Shown here piece by piece: positions 17,390 to 25,349 of a stretch of DNA of 64,000 nt; positions within the stretch are counted from its first letter, which is position 1, and every line of letters starts with the position of its first letter. The DNA is from an uncultured Flavobacterium sp. Its GTDB lineage: Bacteria; Bacteroidota; Bacteroidia; Flavobacteriales; Flavobacteriaceae. Below the pieces are notes generated by a model. The model was given only the letters and a program-made list of their open reading frames with translations, had not been told where the DNA came from and did not search any database. Both the position numbers and the translations under genes were made by a program. The stretch is from NCBI RefSeq assembly GCF_963422545.1, contig NZ_OY730251.1, positions 1 through 64,000 of the forward strand. The letters run 5' to 3'.

Positions 17390-17440
17390 CACTTTATCAA
17401 GAAAAATAATCTTAAATTGCCTTGAATAAATCATAATACA

Positions 17441-19633
17441 TTGAAAAAATTCACCAATTATAAACAAGCTGATAATAAAGATTGTGGACCAACATGTTTA
17501 AAAATAATAGCCAAACATTACGGTAAGACAATCAACATCCAGGAGTTGAGAGATTTTAGCGAAACAACTCGTGAGGGAAGCAATTTGCTTTTTTTAAGTG
17601 ATGCAGCAGAGAAAATTGGTTTTAGAACACTTGGTGTCAAAATAAGCACAGATAGATTAGATGAAGCTCCATTGCCGTGCATTTTGCATTGGAATCAGAA
17701 TCATTATGTGGTTCTTTACAAAATAAAAAAAAATACTTATTATATTTCAGATCCGGCTTTTGGATTAATTCAATACAATAAACAGGATTTTATTAAATTC
17801 TGGATAGGAAACAATGCCGATGAAACTACAGAAGAAGGAATCGCATTATTGATAGAAGCTTCGCCAAAATTCTTTCAGTCAGATTTTGATAAAGAAGATC
17901 ATAAAGGATTGGGTTTTAAATTGCTGTCTCAGTACGTTTTAAGATACAAGTCGTTTTTAGTTCAATTAAGCATCGGATTATTAGCCAGCAGTTTACTGCA
18001 GTTGATCTTTCCGTTTTTAACCCAAAGTATTGTTGATATTGGGATTCAGAATCAAAATATTCATTTTATTTATTTAATTCTCTTTGCACAATTATTTCTC
18101 TTTGCAGGAAGAACCGGTTTAGAACTTATCAGAAGTTGGATATTACTGCATCTTTCTACCCGAATAAACATTTCGCTTATTTCAGATTTCTTCATTAAAT
18201 TAATGAATCTTCCTATTTCGTTTTTTGATGTTCGAATGACAGGTGATATTATGCAGCGTATTAACGATCATCGAAGAATCGAAAAAATCCTGACCACATC
18301 ATCGATAAACGTTTTGTTTTCTGTAATCAACATGTTTGTCATGGGAGGCGTTTTGGCATACTTTAACCTGAAGATCTTTTTCGTGTTTTTTATCGGAAGT
18401 ATTTTTTACTTCGGATGGATTACTTTGTTCTTAAAACGAAGAGAAGTTTTAGATTATAAACGATTTGCCGAAGTTTCGCAAGAGCAAAGTAAAGTCATGG
18501 AGCTTATTAATGGAATGCAGGAAATTAAGCTTCATAATGCCGAAAAACAAAAACGCTGGGGTTGGGAATATGTCCAGGCAAGGCTTTTTAGAGTTTCGAT
18601 AAAAGGATTGATTTTAGAGCAAACCCAAACCATTGGTTCGTCAGTAATTAATGAATTAAAGAATATTTTTATTATATTCTTATCTGCAAAATTGGTTATT
18701 GGTGGTTCCATTACACTCGGTATGATGTTGGCAATCAGCTCAATTGTGGGAAGTCTAAACGGACCAATAACTCAGCTTATAGAATTTGTCAGAGAACTTC
18801 AGGATGCCAAAATATCGTTGGCAAGACTATCTGAAATTCACGAAAAAGAAGATGAAACCCAGCAGGAAGCCCATCAAACTCATGAAGTTCCATACGATTC
18901 TGATATAGAGATAAAGAATCTTTCGTACCGTTATTTAGGATCTGATATTCCGGTTTTGGACAATTTGAGTTTAATAATTCCGGCCAATAAAGTAACGGCA
19001 ATAGTAGGCGTTAGCGGAAGCGGAAAAACAACACTCATGAAAGTGCTTCTTAAATTTTATGAACCTGAAAAAGGAGAAATTAATATTGGAAATTCACAGT
19101 TAAAAAATATTTCGCAAAAAGCCTGGAGATCCAATATTGGTGCTGTGATGCAGGAAGGGTTTATTTTTAGTGATACTATAGCTAATAATATCGCCATTGG
19201 CGTTGACAAAGTCGACAAAGAACGATTAGTATATGCGGCAGATGTTGCTAATATAAAAGAATATATAACGGGTTTGCCACTGGGTTATAATACAAAAGTT
19301 GGTGCTGAAGGAACCGGAATGAGTACAGGGCAAAAACAGCGATTGTTGATCGCAAGGGCCGTTTATAAGAATCCGGAAGTTCTTTTTTTTGACGAAGCTA
19401 CCTCGGCTTTAGATGCCAATAATGAAAAAGAAATTATGCGAAAACTGGATATTTTTTTCAAAGATAAAACCGTGGTTGTTATCGCGCATCGACTTAGTAC
19501 AGTTATGAATGCAGATCAGATTGTGGTTTTGGACAAAGGAAAAATCATCGAAATTGGAAGTCACTCTGCTTTAGTGCAACAAAAAGGGAATTATTTTGAA
19601 TTGGTTCGAAATCAATTACAGTTAGGAAATTAA
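17441..19633 (+). CDS. Peptidase-containing ABC transporter (C39 peptidase/permease/ATPase)
   Basis: A 730-residue exporter that cuts GG leaders and pumps out the core peptide. The N-terminal C39 peptidase has catalytic Cys15 (NKDCGPTCL), His88 (NQNHYVV) and Asp104 (ISDPAFG). A six-helix ABC transmembrane domain spans about 160-450. The ATPase domain has Walker A GVSGSGKTT (about 523-531), a variant signature MSTGQKQR in place of LSGGQ, and Walker B VLFFDEATSALD. The start is TTG at 17441: the next in-frame Met codons lie far downstream and would remove the catalytic Cys. Partner of the HlyD-type protein that begins directly after its stop, and the presumed processor of the three local precursors. 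Confidence 0.94.
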   Translation: MKKFTNYKQADNKDCGPTCLKIIAKHYGKTINIQELRDFSETTREGSNLLFLSDAAEKIGFRTLGVKISTDRLDEAPLPCILHWNQNHYVVLYKIKKNTYYISDPAFGLIQYNKQDFIKFWIGNNADETTEEGIALLIEASPKFFQSDFDKEDHKGLGFKLLSQYVLRYKSFLVQLSIGLLASSLLQLIFPFLTQSIVDIGIQNQNIHFIYLILFAQLFLFAGRTGLELIRSWILLHLSTRINISLISDFFIKLMNLPISFFDVRMTGDIMQRINDHRRIEKILTTSSINVLFSVINMFVMGGVLAYFNLKIFFVFFIGSIFYFGWITLFLKRREVLDYKRFAEVSQEQSKVMELINGMQEIKLHNAEKQKRWGWEYVQARLFRVSIKGLILEQTQTIGSSVINELKNIFIIFLSAKLVIGGSITLGMMLAISSIVGSLNGPITQLIEFVRELQDAKISLARLSEIHEKEDETQQEAHQTHEVPYDSDIEIKNLSYRYLGSDIPVLDNLSLIIPANKVTAIVGVSGSGKTTLMKVLLKFYEPEKGEINIGNSQLKNISQKAWRSNIGAVMQEGFIFSDTIANNIAIGVDKVDKERLVYAADVANIKEYITGLPLGYNTKVGAEGTGMSTGQKQRLLIARAVYKNPEVLFFDEATSALDANNEKEIMRKLDIFFKDKTVVVIAHRLSTVMNADQIVVLDKGKIIEIGSHSALVQQKGNYFELVRNQLQLGN

Positions 19634-20926
19634 ATGATGGCAGAAGATACATTTGAATTAAGAAGTGAAGAAGTTCAGGACATTCTCACCAAAGTACCAC
19701 ACTGGATGATACGTTGGGGAACCATCTTGATATTTGCCATTATATTTTTACTGTTTTTTGTGTCCTGGTTTATCAAATATCCGGATGTTGTAAATACTGA
19801 AATTGTGATTACAACCAATATTCCGCCAGAAAAAATAGTTTCTAAATCTTCCGGCCGGATAGAGGCTATTTTAGTAAAGAATAAAGCTGTAGTTCCAAAA
19901 AACACAACGCTTGCTATTATTGAAAACACAGCCAATTACAAAGATGTTTTTTTATTAAAAAGCATTGTTGAGAATTATAATGTCAATGATTCAAAAAAAG
20001 CTTTTCCGTTTGTTTTGCTAAAAAATGCTCAGTTAGGAGAAATAGAAAGTGCATTTGCCGTTTTTCAAAAAGATTATCAGGCAGATCAATTAAATGAAGA
20101 TTTGCAGCCTTTTGAAGTCGAAAACCGTGCGCAGGTTTCAGAGAAAGCGCAGATTAAAGAAAGATTGGAAATTCTGCAGCAGCAAAAAGTGATCAACGAA
20201 AGTGAATTGCAGCTTCAGAAAAATGAGATTGCACGTTTTGAAACCCTTTTTAATAAAGGAATTATCTCGGCTCAGGAAATGGAAGCTAAAAAACTCACTT
20301 ATCTTCAGGCTCAGAAGAGTTATAAAGGTTTATTATCGTCGATTTCGCAATTAAGGTCCTCTTTGATTGATAATACAAAATCAAGCCAGAATTCGCACAT
20401 AAACAGCACTAAAGAAGAAGTTAATCTGGGACGCAACATGGCACAATCGTTTTATCAGCTCAAAAAAGTAATAAAAGATTGGGAATTGGCCTATACGCTA
20501 AAAACATCCATAAGTGGTGTAGTTACTTTTTTGCAAGTCTGGAACGAAAATCAAACCATAAATGTTGGCGATAATGTTTTTTCTATAATTCCCGATGCTA
20601 AAAACGGTTTTGTAGGCAAAGTAAAAGCACCCGCATTGAATTCGGGAAAAATAAAAGTAGGGCAAAAAGTAAACATCAGACTGGCAAATTTCCCTGATAG
20701 AGAATTTGGTGTTCTGAGAGGAAAAATCCAAAATATATCGCTGGTTCCGGACAAAGATGGAAATCTGCTATTGGATGTTGCTCTCCCAAACGGATTGGAG
20801 ACATCCTATAAAAAACAAATTTTATTTCAGCAGGAAATGAAAGGAAGTGCTGAAATCGTAACCGAAGATTTGAGATTGATCGAAAGAATTTTATATCAGT
20901 TTAAAAGTGTTTTTGAGCAAGTTTAA
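19634..20926 (+). CDS. HlyD-family membrane fusion (adaptor) protein
   Basis: A 430-residue inner-membrane anchored adaptor: one membrane segment at about 29-48, a split biotinyl-lipoyl/beta-barrel domain (GRIEAILVKNKAVVPKNTTLAIIENT and SISGVVTFLQVWNENQTINVGD), and a long alpha-helical coiled coil (about 150-260). It would link the C39 exporter to an outer-membrane channel (TolC-like, not encoded here) so that peptide crosses both membranes. Its ATG follows the exporter stop codon by one base, so the two are certainly one transcript. The 3' end overlaps the convergent trmN6-like gene by 4 bases, with no terminator between. Confidence 0.92.
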   Translation: MMAEDTFELRSEEVQDILTKVPHWMIRWGTILIFAIIFLLFFVSWFIKYPDVVNTEIVITTNIPPEKIVSKSSGRIEAILVKNKAVVPKNTTLAIIENTANYKDVFLLKSIVENYNVNDSKKAFPFVLLKNAQLGEIESAFAVFQKDYQADQLNEDLQPFEVENRAQVSEKAQIKERLEILQQQKVINESELQLQKNEIARFETLFNKGIISAQEMEAKKLTYLQAQKSYKGLLSSISQLRSSLIDNTKSSQNSHINSTKEEVNLGRNMAQSFYQLKKVIKDWELAYTLKTSISGVVTFLQVWNENQTINVGDNVFSIIPDAKNGFVGKVKAPALNSGKIKVGQKVNIRLANFPDREFGVLRGKIQNISLVPDKDGNLLLDVALPNGLETSYKKQILFQQEMKGSAEIVTEDLRLIERILYQFKSVFEQV

Positions 20927-21636
20927 AATTTCAAATAAAACCCCTTAGTCAATTCAATATATTCAGGAGTATAAACGTGTCTGTCGATTTCGATAACTAA
21001 TTCATCGATTTCAATTTCTTCAGTTTCATTGCGGCTAAACGCTAATAAACTTCGCTTAATTTCAGTTTTAGGAGTTCCTTTTACACGGGTAATTTTGACT
21101 GGATATAGTTCTGATTCTTTTGCTAAGGCGATAAAATTCTTTTCTTCTTTGTATGGAATAATCAAAGCAAATATTCCGTGCTCAGAAAGTAGTAAATCGG
21201 CAGCCTCGATTAGTTCTTCAAAAGGCATTGCATCTTGAAAACGTGCTAAATCACGTTGTTCATTATCTGTTTTATAATCTTCTGAATAAAAAGGAGGATT
21301 AGAAACAATCAGATCGTATTCGTCTTCCGGTTCATCTATAAATTCGTCCAAACCTGCATGGAAACAAAATAGGCGGTCTCCCCAAGGTGAGTTTTCAAAA
21401 TTTCCAACAGCTTGCTCATAAGCATCTTCATCAATTTCAAGAGCATCAATTTGTTCAGCGTGAGTTCGCTGAGCAAGCATCAAAGCAATAATCCCGGTTC
21501 CTGCACCAATATCTAAAACGCTAAACGGATTGTGATGAATTGGAGCCCATGAGCCCAATAAAACACCATCTGTTCCTACTTTCATAGCGGTTTTGTCTTG
21601 TTGAATAGAGAACTGCTTGAAAGTGAATTTTGACAT
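20923..21636 (-). CDS. trmN6: tRNA1(Val) (adenine(37)-N6)-methyltransferase-like (TrmN6/YfiC family)
   Basis: A 237-residue Rossmann-fold SAM methyltransferase. The SAM motif is VLDIGAGTGIIALMLAQ (about 40-56); the N6-adenine signature NPPF lies at about 115-118 (DLIVSNPPFYSED). The start KFTFKQFSIQQDKTAMKVGTDG is typical of the YfiC/TrmN6 family, whose E. coli member methylates A37 of tRNA1(Val). It lies upstream (in minus-strand order, downstream) of rimM-rpsP, a sensible RNA-related cluster. Confidence 0.88.
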   Translation of the reverse strand: MSKFTFKQFSIQQDKTAMKVGTDGVLLGSWAPIHHNPFSVLDIGAGTGIIALMLAQRTHAEQIDALEIDEDAYEQAVGNFENSPWGDRLFCFHAGLDEFIDEPEDEYDLIVSNPPFYSEDYKTDNEQRDLARFQDAMPFEELIEAADLLLSEHGIFALIIPYKEEKNFIALAKESELYPVKITRVKGTPKTEIKRSLLAFSRNETEEIEIDELVIEIDRHVYTPEYIELTKGFYLKF

Positions 21637-21708
21637 TGCTGGAAAATTTAAAATAAAGATTTTAGAAGAGTGAGCAGCTGAAAACTGAGACCGAAAACTG
21701 AAGACTTT

Positions 21709-22233
21709 TTACAAGTACATCTCTACTAATCCTTCTGGCAAATTCATAATGACTTTTTTATTCTCACGGTCAATTTTTACCAGGAAATGATCGATCATCG
21801 GAATTAACATTTCGACTTCGCCATTTAAAACTTCAAAAAGAGGTTGAGCCGTAGTGTCGTTTACAGCAGCAATTTTTCCAAAAACGCCTAAACGCTGGTC
21901 TTCGATTTCAAAACCGATAACTTCATGGAAGTAAAATTTGTTACCGGAAAGTTTTGGTAACATGCTTAACGGAAGATAGATTGCATTGCCAATAAGAGCA
22001 TCTGCTTCTTCTTCATTATTTACATCTTCAAAACGAATTCTAAGAAAATCGTTTTTATGTAGTGAACTTGTTTCAATAAAAAAAGGAACCAAGTGTTTGT
22101 TGCATTCAACAAACACTGATTCCAGATTTTCGTATAACTCAGGTTCGTCCGTGTCTAAATAAGCCAGAACTTCACCTTTGAAACTAAATTTTTTAGCGAT
22201 TTTACCTAAATAAAAGCATTCTTCTTTACGCAT
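21709..22233 (-). CDS. rimM: Ribosome maturation factor RimM
   Basis: A 174-residue 16S processing factor that binds ribosomal protein S19 during 30S head assembly. The N-terminal RimM beta-barrel begins at FYLGKIAKKFSFKGEVLAYLD (the conserved G-x-I-x-K-x-x-G-x-x-G pattern), and a C-terminal PRC-barrel-like part contains FHEVIGFEIEDQRLGVFGKI and PLFEVLNGEVEMLIPM. It follows rpsP by 15 bases on the same strand, the near-universal rpsP-rimM pairing. Confidence 0.95.
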   Translation of the reverse strand: MRKEECFYLGKIAKKFSFKGEVLAYLDTDEPELYENLESVFVECNKHLVPFFIETSSLHKNDFLRIRFEDVNNEEEADALIGNAIYLPLSMLPKLSGNKFYFHEVIGFEIEDQRLGVFGKIAAVNDTTAQPLFEVLNGEVEMLIPMIDHFLVKIDRENKKVIMNLPEGLVEMYL

Positions 22234-22248
22234 TCTCGCTAAATATAA

Positions 22249-22821
22249 TTATGCTTCAGTTGTTTCGTTATTTTCTTCAGCAGCAGGAGCTTCTTCAGTA
22301 GCAGCTTCCGCTTCAACTTCAGCAACTTCTTCTTCAACTGCAGGAGTTGCAGCAGCGATAGCATCAGCTTCAGCCTGAGCTGCAGCAGCTAAACGTTTAG
22401 CATTAACTTCTTGTTCTGCTTTAAAAGCTTTAGCTTTAGCATCAGCTTGCGCTTTTGTTAAACCGTCTTTTTTAGCATCAACTTTTCCAGCTTTAGCTTC
22501 TAACCAAGCCGCTAATTTAGCATCAGCTTGTTCTTGAGTTAAAGCACCTTTACGAATACCTCCATCAAGGTGGTGTTTCAATAAAGCACCTTTGTAAGAA
22601 AGAATTGCTTTAGCAGTATCAGTTGGTTGTGCACCATTGTGTAACCATTTAACTGCACTATCAAGGTTTAAGTCGATAGTTGCTGGGTTTGTGTTTGGAT
22701 TGTAAGTACCGATTTTCTCTAAGTATTTACCATCTCTTTTTGAGCGTGCATCTGCAGCTACAACCCAGTAAAAAGGTTTTCCTTTTTTACCGTGTCTTTG
22801 TAATCTAATTTTTACTGACAT
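22249..22821 (-). CDS. rpsP: 30S ribosomal protein S16 with long Ala/Glu-rich tail
   Basis: Residues 1-85 are canonical S16 (SVKIRLQRHGKKGKPFYWVV start). The protein is 190 residues, about twice the length in E. coli: residues about 105-190 form a Lys/Ala-rich then Ala/Glu-rich, low-complexity helix-prone tail ending in many Glu. Such tails are usual in Bacteroidota S16, so this is a lineage trait rather than a fusion. First gene of the rpsP-rimM unit. A TATCTTTG -7-like box (22871-22878 on the minus strand) lies about 50 bases upstream. Confidence 0.96.
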   Translation of the reverse strand: MSVKIRLQRHGKKGKPFYWVVAADARSKRDGKYLEKIGTYNPNTNPATIDLNLDSAVKWLHNGAQPTDTAKAILSYKGALLKHHLDGGIRKGALTQEQADAKLAAWLEAKAGKVDAKKDGLTKAQADAKAKAFKAEQEVNAKRLAAAAQAEADAIAAATPAVEEEVAEVEAEAATEEAPAAEENNETTEA

Positions 22822-23018
22822 AATCGTATGATTAAATTTTGAGGTACTCGACCTCTGTTAATTAAGGGCGCAAAGATATAATTTTTTTATGAATTATGCG
22901 TTTAAAACGATATTAAATCTATTTAAGGTGATTTTTTGATATTTCTTTGTCGTTTTTGACTCTGATTTTTACATTATTTATCTTAAATGCGATACTTTTG
23001 CCTCAAATTGATTTTTCT

Positions 23019-23510
23019 ATGAAAAAATATTTTTATTTCTTGTCATTAATAGTACTCCTGACATCTTGTACTGAAGATATAAAATTCAATAATCCGGCTT
23101 TTCAAACCTTAAAGGATAATGTTTTTTGGAGAGCTAATGCCTATAAAGCTTACCTTGGAGATGATGGCACTATGATTATTGAAGGTTCTTTGGGATATGA
23201 AAAAGTACTGTTGCAAACAGCATCTCCAATGAAGGGAACTTATGCTCTTGGTGTGAACAATGCTTCAACAGCAAATTATTTAGATACGTTTCCGGCTCAA
23301 TTTGCTGCATTTTCTACAGGTATAAAAGGTGTAAACGGGCAGATTGTTATTACAGAATATGATTTAGAAAGTAATACTATTTCAGGAACATTTAAGTTTA
23401 ATGCTATAAACCAAAATACAAGTGATACTGAAAAACCAAAAGTGACTTTTACCGAAGGTGTTTTTTACAAAGTTCCAATTCAACTTAGTGAGATAAATCA
23501 TCATTTGTAA
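23019..23510 (+). CDS. DUF6252-like lipoprotein
   Basis: The ATG at 23019 is chosen over one at 22947 for two reasons. It gives a direct lipoprotein signal (MKKYFYFLSLIVLLTSC, lipobox LTSC), and a flavobacterial -7-like box TACTTTTG at 22993-23000 lies between the two, so the upstream ATG would not be transcribed. The 163-residue protein has the pattern FWRANAYKAYLGDDGTMIIEG followed by beta strands and FKFNAIN, matching the DUF6252 family of secreted flavobacterial lipoproteins of unknown role. It is divergent from rpsP. Confidence 0.82.
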   Translation: MKKYFYFLSLIVLLTSCTEDIKFNNPAFQTLKDNVFWRANAYKAYLGDDGTMIIEGSLGYEKVLLQTASPMKGTYALGVNNASTANYLDTFPAQFAAFSTGIKGVNGQIVITEYDLESNTISGTFKFNAINQNTSDTEKPKVTFTEGVFYKVPIQLSEINHHL

Positions 23511-23641
23511 TTCTATTTGCGATGGATTGATTTTGTTGCAATTTGAATTTTTAAATCAAAATAAAAACATAAATAAACTAATATATAGTAGATTAGAGAA
23601 AAATAAGACTACATTTGCTATATTATTATAAATAAGTACAT

Positions 23642-24001
23642 ATGAACATTTTTGTTGGAAGCCTTCCATTCAGTATTGAGGAAGCAGATTTAAGAGAGTC
23701 TTTCGAGGCTTACGGAGCAGTAGATTCAGTTAAAATCATTACTGATAAATTTACAGGAAGAAGCAAAGGTTTTGGTTTTGTTGAGATGCCAAACGATGCT
23801 GAAGCTCAAAAAGCAATTGATGAATTGAACGGAGCTACTGTTCAAGGTCGTGCAATTGTAGTTAATAAATCTGAACCGAAACCTGAAGGTGAAAGAAGAA
23901 GCTTCAACAATAACAGCCGTGGTGGAGATTCACGCGGAGGTTATGGTGGAGGAAACAACCGTGGTGGAAATGACCGTGGTGGTAACAGAGGAGGATATTA
24001 A
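23642..24001 (+). CDS. RRM-domain RNA-binding protein with RGG tail
   Basis: A 119-residue protein. One RNA recognition motif spans residues 1-80: RNP2 is IFVGSL (3-8) and RNP1 is KGFGFVEM (about 40-47). The C-terminal 35 residues are Gly/Arg/Asn-rich, with repeated RGG units, typical of single-RRM bacterial cold-responsive RNA-binding proteins. A TACATTTG -7-like box is at 23610-23617. A terminator follows at 24021. Confidence 0.94.
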   Translation: MNIFVGSLPFSIEEADLRESFEAYGAVDSVKIITDKFTGRSKGFGFVEMPNDAEAQKAIDELNGATVQGRAIVVNKSEPKPEGERRSFNNNSRGGDSRGGYGGGNNRGGNDRGGNRGGY

Positions 24002-24020
24002 TATTTTTTTCTAAATATAT

Positions 24021-24053
24021 AAAAGGGATCAATTTTTATTGATCCCTTTTTTT
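24021..24053 (+). terminator. Terminator of the RRM gene
   Basis: Arms AAAAGGGATCAAT and ATTGATCCCTTTT with a T-run, 19 bases after the stop codon. Confidence 0.92.
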
Positions 24054-24085
24054 ATGCGGTAAATTATTTTTGTAAAATTTGTTTT

Positions 24086-24143
24086 GTAGAGGCGCACTGC
24101 AGTGCGTCTCCGTTATGTTAGACGCACTGCAGTGCGCCTCTAC
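24086..24143. repeat. Perfect 24-base inverted repeat built on GCACTGCAGTGC
   Basis: The arms at 24086-24109 and 24120-24143 are exact reverse complements; each contains the self-complementary core GCACTGCAGTGC and a GTAGAGGC end. The 10-base spacer allows a cruciform or RNA hairpin. The composition is more GC-rich than its surroundings. Located between the convergent RRM and leuB genes. Confidence 0.85.
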
Positions 24144-24174
24144 GAAAACTTGAAACAAAAAATAATTAACTAAA

Positions 24175-25236
24175 TTATAAATTTGCAACCAGCCAATCTC
24201 CAATTTCGCTGGTTTTGTATGCTTTTGATCCTTTTGCGGCTAAATCTTCGGTAACAATTCCTTGTTCTAATGATTTGTTTACAACTGCTCTGATGGCTTC
24301 GGCTTCGGCTTTTAATCCAAAAGCATCTTCGAACATCATTGCTGCAGATAAAATTGTTGCCAATGGATTTGCGATGTTTAATCCGGTTGCCTGTGGATAA
24401 GATCCGTGGATTGGTTCGTATAATGAAGTGTGCTCTCCAACAGAAGCAGAAGGCATTAATCCCATTGAACCTGAAATTACAGAAGCTTCGTCAGTTAAGA
24501 TATCTCCGAATAAATTCTCTGTGATTAATACATCATAAGAGTTTGGCCATTGTACCAAACGCATCGCAACAGCATCAACAAATTCGTAAGAAACTGTAAC
24601 TTCCGGATAATCTTTTTCCATTGCCTGAACCGTTTCTCTCCATAAACGTGAAGTTTCGAGAACGTTTGCTTTGTCAACGCAACATAGTTTTTTGCTACGT
24701 GTCATTGCTAATTCAAAACCTTTTTTAGCCAAACGCTGAACTTCGGCTCTTGTATAAACACAATTATCGAAAGCAGTTTCTCCGTCGTCTCTTCTTCCTT
24801 TTTCTCCAAAGTAAATTCCGCCAGTCAATTCTCTCAAGAAAACTAAATCAGTTCCTTCGATTCTTTCTCTTTTTAGAGGAGAATTATCAATTAAAGAAGG
24901 AAAAGTAAACGTTGGGCGAACATTAGCAAATAAGCCTAATTTTTTACGCATCAATAATAAACCTTGCTCAGGACGAACTGGTGCGCTAGGATCGTTATCG
25001 TATTTTGGGTGTCCGATTGCTCCAAATAAAACCGCATCAGCTTTCATACAAACTTCATGAGTTTCGTCTGGATAAGGAACTCCAACTGCGTCAATTGCGC
25101 AAGCTCCAGTCAAAGCAGGAGTCCAGGTTATTTCGTGATTGAATTTTTTTGCAATAGCATCAGATACTTTTACAGCTTCATTTATTACTTCTGGTCCGAT
25201 TCCGTCTCCGGCTAAAAGGGCTATGTTAAATTTCAT
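24175..25236 (-). CDS. leuB: 3-isopropylmalate dehydrogenase
   Basis: A 353-residue NAD-dependent decarboxylating dehydrogenase for the third step of leucine synthesis (it also serves 3-methylmalate in a citramalate route). The start FNIALLAGDGIGPEVI, the central GGIYFGEKGRR, and the catalytic/metal segment NLFGDILTDEASVISGSMGL are all present. Last gene of the minus-strand leuC-leuD-(leuA/cimA-like)-leuB operon. The 113-base gap from the gene before it holds an inverted repeat. Confidence 0.95.
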   Translation of the reverse strand: MKFNIALLAGDGIGPEVINEAVKVSDAIAKKFNHEITWTPALTGACAIDAVGVPYPDETHEVCMKADAVLFGAIGHPKYDNDPSAPVRPEQGLLLMRKKLGLFANVRPTFTFPSLIDNSPLKRERIEGTDLVFLRELTGGIYFGEKGRRDDGETAFDNCVYTRAEVQRLAKKGFELAMTRSKKLCCVDKANVLETSRLWRETVQAMEKDYPEVTVSYEFVDAVAMRLVQWPNSYDVLITENLFGDILTDEASVISGSMGLMPSASVGEHTSLYEPIHGSYPQATGLNIANPLATILSAAMMFEDAFGLKAEAEAIRAVVNKSLEQGIVTEDLAAKGSKAYKTSEIGDWLVANL

Positions 25237-25274
25237 TTTTTAAGTATTTATTGTTTTTTTAAGGTTCATAGTGG

Positions 25275-25343
25275 CAAAGGTTCAAAGGAACAAAGTTTTA
25301 AAAGCAGGCAAAACCTTTGTGCCTTTGCATCTTTGAACCTTTG
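25275..25343. repeat. Inverted repeat inside leu operon (leuB side)
   Basis: Arms CAAAGGTTCAAAG (25275-25287) and CTTTGAACCTTTG (25331-25343), with further weaker pairing between (AACAAAGTTTT and AAACCTTTG words). It lies in the gap between the synthase and leuB and could form a transcript hairpin. Confidence 0.7.
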
Positions 25344-25349
25344 TACCTC

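Noticed and set aside
24086..24143. CRISPR-like repeat
   Set aside because: Only one inverted pair with a 10-base loop; no regular spaced array or cas gene anywhere in the window.
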